A stretch of 64,000 bases of DNA, from positions 126,501 through 190,500 of the forward strand of contig NZ_VISI01000001.1 in assembly GCF_007827365.1 (NCBI RefSeq), written 5' to 3'. The notes beneath the pieces were generated by a model. It was not told the origin of the DNA, did not search any database, and saw only the letters and a list, made by a program, of their open reading frames with translations. The position numbers were made by a program, and so were the translations under genes. Of the stretch, positions 61,402-64,000 are shown piece after piece; position 1 is the stretch's first letter, and every line of letters begins with the position of its first letter. Source of the stretch: Olleya sp. Hel_I_94 (lineage in GTDB: Bacteria > Bacteroidota > Bacteroidia > Flavobacteriales > Flavobacteriaceae).

Positions 61402-62889
61402 ATGAATTCAATACAAATACTATTATTAATAGCAGCCTATTTTGGAGTGCTAATTTTAATCTCTTATTTTACAGGTAAAGACGACTCAAATGACGTGTTT
61501 TTTAAAGGTAAAAAACAATCACCTTGGTACGTTGTCGCTTTTGGTATGATTGGCGCATCACTATCTGGTGTAACTTTTATATCTGTTCCTGGTTTGATTG
61601 CAGGACAACAGTTTGCCTACATGCAAGGGGTTTTTGGTTTTTTTGTGGGTTATCTAATCGTATTACTAGTACTTTTACCTTTGTATTACAGGCTTAATGT
61701 AACATCTATTTATCAATATCTAGAACAACGTTTTGGAACAGTAAGCTATAAAACTGGTGCCTTTTTCTTTTTGCTATCTCGTGTTACAGGCGCTGCGTTT
61801 AGATTATTTTTAGTGGCTTTAGCAATGCAATATATTGTTTTTGAAAAATTAGGTGTTCCGTTTTGGATAACCGTAGTCATATCCATTGCATTAATCTGGT
61901 TATATACTAATCGTGGTGGTATTAAAACTATTGTTTGGACAGACACCTTGCAGACCTTAGCTATGTTAACTTCTGTAATTGTGGCTATATTTTTAATAGT
62001 AAACAAATTAGACTGGTCCATAACTGAGGTTTTTAGCCAAGCATCTTTTAAATCAAAAAGTCAATTATTCTTTTTTGATGACGTAAATAGTAGTACTTAC
62101 TTTTGGAAATACTTTATTGGCGGAATTTTTATAACCATTGCTATGACTGGTTTAGACCAAGATATGATGCAAAAAAACTTAACCTGTAAAAATCCTGAGG
62201 ATGCTAAAAAAAATATGTTTAGCATGTCTGTACTATTGGTCTTTGTTAATGTTATATTTTTATCATTAGGTGCTTTACTTTTTATTTATTCAGAGCAATT
62301 TGGCATTTCAATACCTGAGGTAGAAGGTAAAGTACGTACCGATTTATTGTTTCCTGAAATAGCAATGAATCAAGGGTTAGGTCTAGGATTACAAATCACC
62401 TTTTTAATTGGACTTATTGCTGCTGCTTATAGCAGTGCAGATAGTGCGTTAACCTCATTAACAACATCATTTTCTATAGATTTTTTAAATATTGAAAAAC
62501 TGCCACTAGCCCAACAAAAACCTTTACGCAAAAAAGTACATATTGGTGTCTCTTTATTACTGATTATTGTTGTTGTTATTTTTAATGAATTAGAAGGAAG
62601 CGTCGTTAATAACCTTTTTAAATTTGCAACCTTTACATATGGTCCTTTATTAGGATTATTTACTTTTGGTATACTTACCAAACGAAGCATTAAAGACAAC
62701 TACGCTTGGATAGTTGGCTTGGCTTCCATACTAATCACCTATTATATTACAGAGCTTCCTGCAAACTTTCCGGATAGTTTTATTGGGAAATACGCCTTCC
62801 ATTGGGAAATCCTTCCTCTTAATGGACTTGTAACTTGTTTAGGCCTGTATTTAATTTCCGCGAAAGCGAAACCTAATACTGATTTGTAG
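61402..62889 (+). CDS. Sodium:solute symporter (SSS family)
   Basis: The 495-residue protein has about 13 membrane helices and SSS-family sequence: the sodium-site region GASLSGVTFISVPG (about 55-68), YQYLEQRFG near 104-112, GLDQDMMQKNL and SSADSALTSLTTSFSIDFL. It takes up a solute with sodium; the solute is not identifiable and could be a sugar, amino acid or sialic acid. The stop overlaps the convergent CoA-binding gene by 17 nt. Confidence 0.93.
   Translation: MNSIQILLLIAAYFGVLILISYFTGKDDSNDVFFKGKKQSPWYVVAFGMIGASLSGVTFISVPGLIAGQQFAYMQGVFGFFVGYLIVLLVLLPLYYRLNVTSIYQYLEQRFGTVSYKTGAFFFLLSRVTGAAFRLFLVALAMQYIVFEKLGVPFWITVVISIALIWLYTNRGGIKTIVWTDTLQTLAMLTSVIVAIFLIVNKLDWSITEVFSQASFKSKSQLFFFDDVNSSTYFWKYFIGGIFITIAMTGLDQDMMQKNLTCKNPEDAKKNMFSMSVLLVFVNVIFLSLGALLFIYSEQFGISIPEVEGKVRTDLLFPEIAMNQGLGLGLQITFLIGLIAAAYSSADSALTSLTTSFSIDFLNIEKLPLAQQKPLRKKVHIGVSLLLIIVVVIFNELEGSVVNNLFKFATFTYGPLLGLFTFGILTKRSIKDNYAWIVGLASILITYYITELPANFPDSFIGKYAFHWEILPLNGLVTCLGLYLISAKAKPNTDL
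62856..62868 (-). repeat. Dispersed repeat CGCTTTCGCGGAA, copy 4
   Basis: The 13-mer in the opposite orientation to copies 1-3, inside the last codons of the symporter gene, where it encodes S-A-K-A. Confidence 0.6.
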
Positions 62890-63235
62890 ATAATAATACC
62901 AAAGTACAAGCAACCTCATAGTCTATTCCGTTTGCTTTTAATATTTGATATAATTCTGGATTTTCTGTACCAGGATTAAATATTACGCGCTTTGGATTTA
63001 GGCTTACTATATAATTGTAGTAGTCTTTTTGTCGTGAAGGATTTAAATATAATGTTACAGTATCTAAAGCGTCATAGTGTTGTAATTGCGTATCAATGGT
63101 AACTCCAACCACCTCTCCTGCTTTCATCCCGAAAGCCAAAGTATCATGATTATACTTAACCAATTTGCGTAACGCAATGTTGCTATATCTATCTAGCTTT
63201 AATGAAGCGCCAAGTACTAAAGTTTTCTTATTCAT
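62873..63235 (-). CDS. CoA-binding domain protein
   Basis: This 120-residue protein is a stand-alone Rossmann CoA-binding domain: KTLVLGASLKLDRYSNIALRK at the start (split into GAS and the basic helix), HDTLAFGMKAGEVVG (about 30-44) and RVIFNPGTENPEL near 84-96. It resembles YccU. It may bind CoA or a nucleotide, and its role is unknown. It converges with the symporter gene. Confidence 0.87.
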   Translation of the reverse strand: MNKKTLVLGASLKLDRYSNIALRKLVKYNHDTLAFGMKAGEVVGVTIDTQLQHYDALDTVTLYLNPSRQKDYYNYIVSLNPKRVIFNPGTENPELYQILKANGIDYEVACTLVLLSTNQY

Positions 63236-63336
63236 AAATGTTAAATTTTAAAATAAATGTTATTCAAGCGTAACAGATTACTAATTAAGGCGTCTTTATA
63301 GCATAACCAAGTTTCATCAATCAATCAAAATCACAA

Positions 63337-64000
63337 ATGAAAAAACTACTCACCATTGCTTTACTATTGGTAGCCTTTAGTATTCAAGCACAAGACAACA
63401 CAAACGATTCGCCCAAAATAGGAACCATTACTGGTACTGTATTAGACGTAACACTTGACCAACCCTTACCTTATGTAAATGTAATTGTTAAAGACACTAA
63501 TAACAAATTAATTACTGGTGGTATTACAAATAACGATGGACAATTTGAGGTTAAGCAAATCCCAGAAGGCACTAATATTGTTACTATTGAATATCTAGGT
63601 TTTTTACCTCAAAACAAAACTATTGTTATTAGTAATGACAACAAAATAATAGATTTAGGAACTATAAATTTAGAAGAGGCTGCAACCAATTTGGACGAAG
63701 TAACTATTGTTGCAGAAACCTCAACAATACAGCAAAAGGTAGACCGTAAAGTCATTACTATTGGTAAAGATTTACAGACTGCTGGTGCTACTGCTAGCGA
63801 GATTATGAACAACCTACCATCCGTTAGTGTGGACCAACAAACAGGATCTATTAGCTTACGTGGTAACCAAAACGTTAGAGTTATGGTGGATGGCAAATTG
63901 TCTAACATTCCTGCGGAGCAATTACTTAAACAAATACCGTCCTCTTCTATCAAAAGTATCGAGTTAATTACTAATCCAAGTGCTAAATATAATCCTGAAG
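63337..64000 (+). CDS. Outer-membrane TonB-dependent-receptor-like protein, 5' part
   Basis: The gene is cut by the window end after 221 codons. It starts at ATG 63337 with a signal peptide (KKLLTIALLLVAFSIQAQ). A carboxypeptidase-regulatory-like domain follows at about 30-105 (TGTVLDVTLDQPLPYVNV, then DGQFEVKQIPEG), then a plug domain (about 120-221; EIMNNLPSVSVDQQTGSISL and VMVDGKLSNIPAEQLLKQIP). The plug precedes a beta-barrel that would lie outside. Such proteins import or process substrates across the outer membrane. No substrate can be read. Confidence 0.87.
   Translation, partial: MKKLLTIALLLVAFSIQAQDNTNDSPKIGTITGTVLDVTLDQPLPYVNVIVKDTNNKLITGGITNNDGQFEVKQIPEGTNIVTIEYLGFLPQNKTIVISNDNKIIDLGTINLEEAATNLDEVTIVAETSTIQQKVDRKVITIGKDLQTAGATASEIMNNLPSVSVDQQTGSISLRGNQNVRVMVDGKLSNIPAEQLLKQIPSSSIKSIELITNPSAKYNPE

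Overview
The window looks like chromosomal DNA from a marine-type member of the Flavobacteriaceae (Bacteroidota). Supporting signs are low GC with A/T-rich spacers, a type IX secretion sorting tail on a subtilase, Bacteroidota-style promoters (TTG, about 19 nt, TAnnTTTG), few purine-rich ribosome sites, a DUF4295 gene beside rpmG/rpmB, a 1118-residue SecA, bacillithiol synthase BshC, and many small conserved flavobacterial hypotheticals. I cannot name the genus. I saw no tRNA, rRNA, CRISPR array, phage or insertion sequence. Most of the window is core genome.

Layout: 0.1-5.4 kb holds a methyltransferase, a cobalamin adenosyltransferase, a DUF2795 protein and secA. 5.5-11.5 kb is the glyoxylate shunt (aceB, aceA) with a divergent XRE/short-chain-acyl-type regulator and palindromic candidate operators between them. 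11.5-14.9 kb is a minus-strand ECF sigma factor, membrane anti-sigma-like protein, DUF4097-like envelope protein and M23 peptidase set. 15.1-16.7 kb has a DUF2911 protein and meaB. 16.8-26.4 kb is a glycan and envelope region with two polyprenyl-phosphate-sugar-like modules: GT2, duplicated LAB_N membrane protein and ArnT-like GT39 on the plus strand; UDP-galactopyranose mutase, GT2 and GT-C on the minus strand. A PAP2 phosphatase and a MATE exporter lie between them.

26.5-45.2 kb is mixed housekeeping: nitronate monooxygenase-like, T9SS subtilase, mnmA, a fasciclin lipoprotein, yidC, pyrG, a CDF transporter, a LysM/periplasmic-binding fusion, guaA, a group II PLP decarboxylase and bshC. 45.3-55.6 kb has envelope proteins, rimO, a serine hydrolase, ftsY, the rpmB-rpmG-DUF4295 operon and a tight exonuclease, FAH-family, Hpt and cinA operon. 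55.7-64 kb has an exported glutaredoxin-like fusion, an apparently frameshifted membrane gene, an E2 acyltransferase, a recR-led operon encoding GT2, a phosphoribosyltransferase and a HAD phosphatase, a sodium-solute symporter, a CoA-binding protein, and the start of a TonB-dependent-receptor-like protein cut by the window end.

The most interesting candidates are: (1) the GT2, PRTase and HAD operon, whose enzyme set fits PRPP-driven ribofuranose attachment to a glycan; (2) the GT2, duplicated LAB_N and GT39 operon, where the LAB_N protein could be the missing lipid-linked-sugar flippase; (3) the palindromic operator pair of the glyoxylate regulator; and (4) a family of short TTCCGC/GCGGAA palindromes scattered through genes and spacers.
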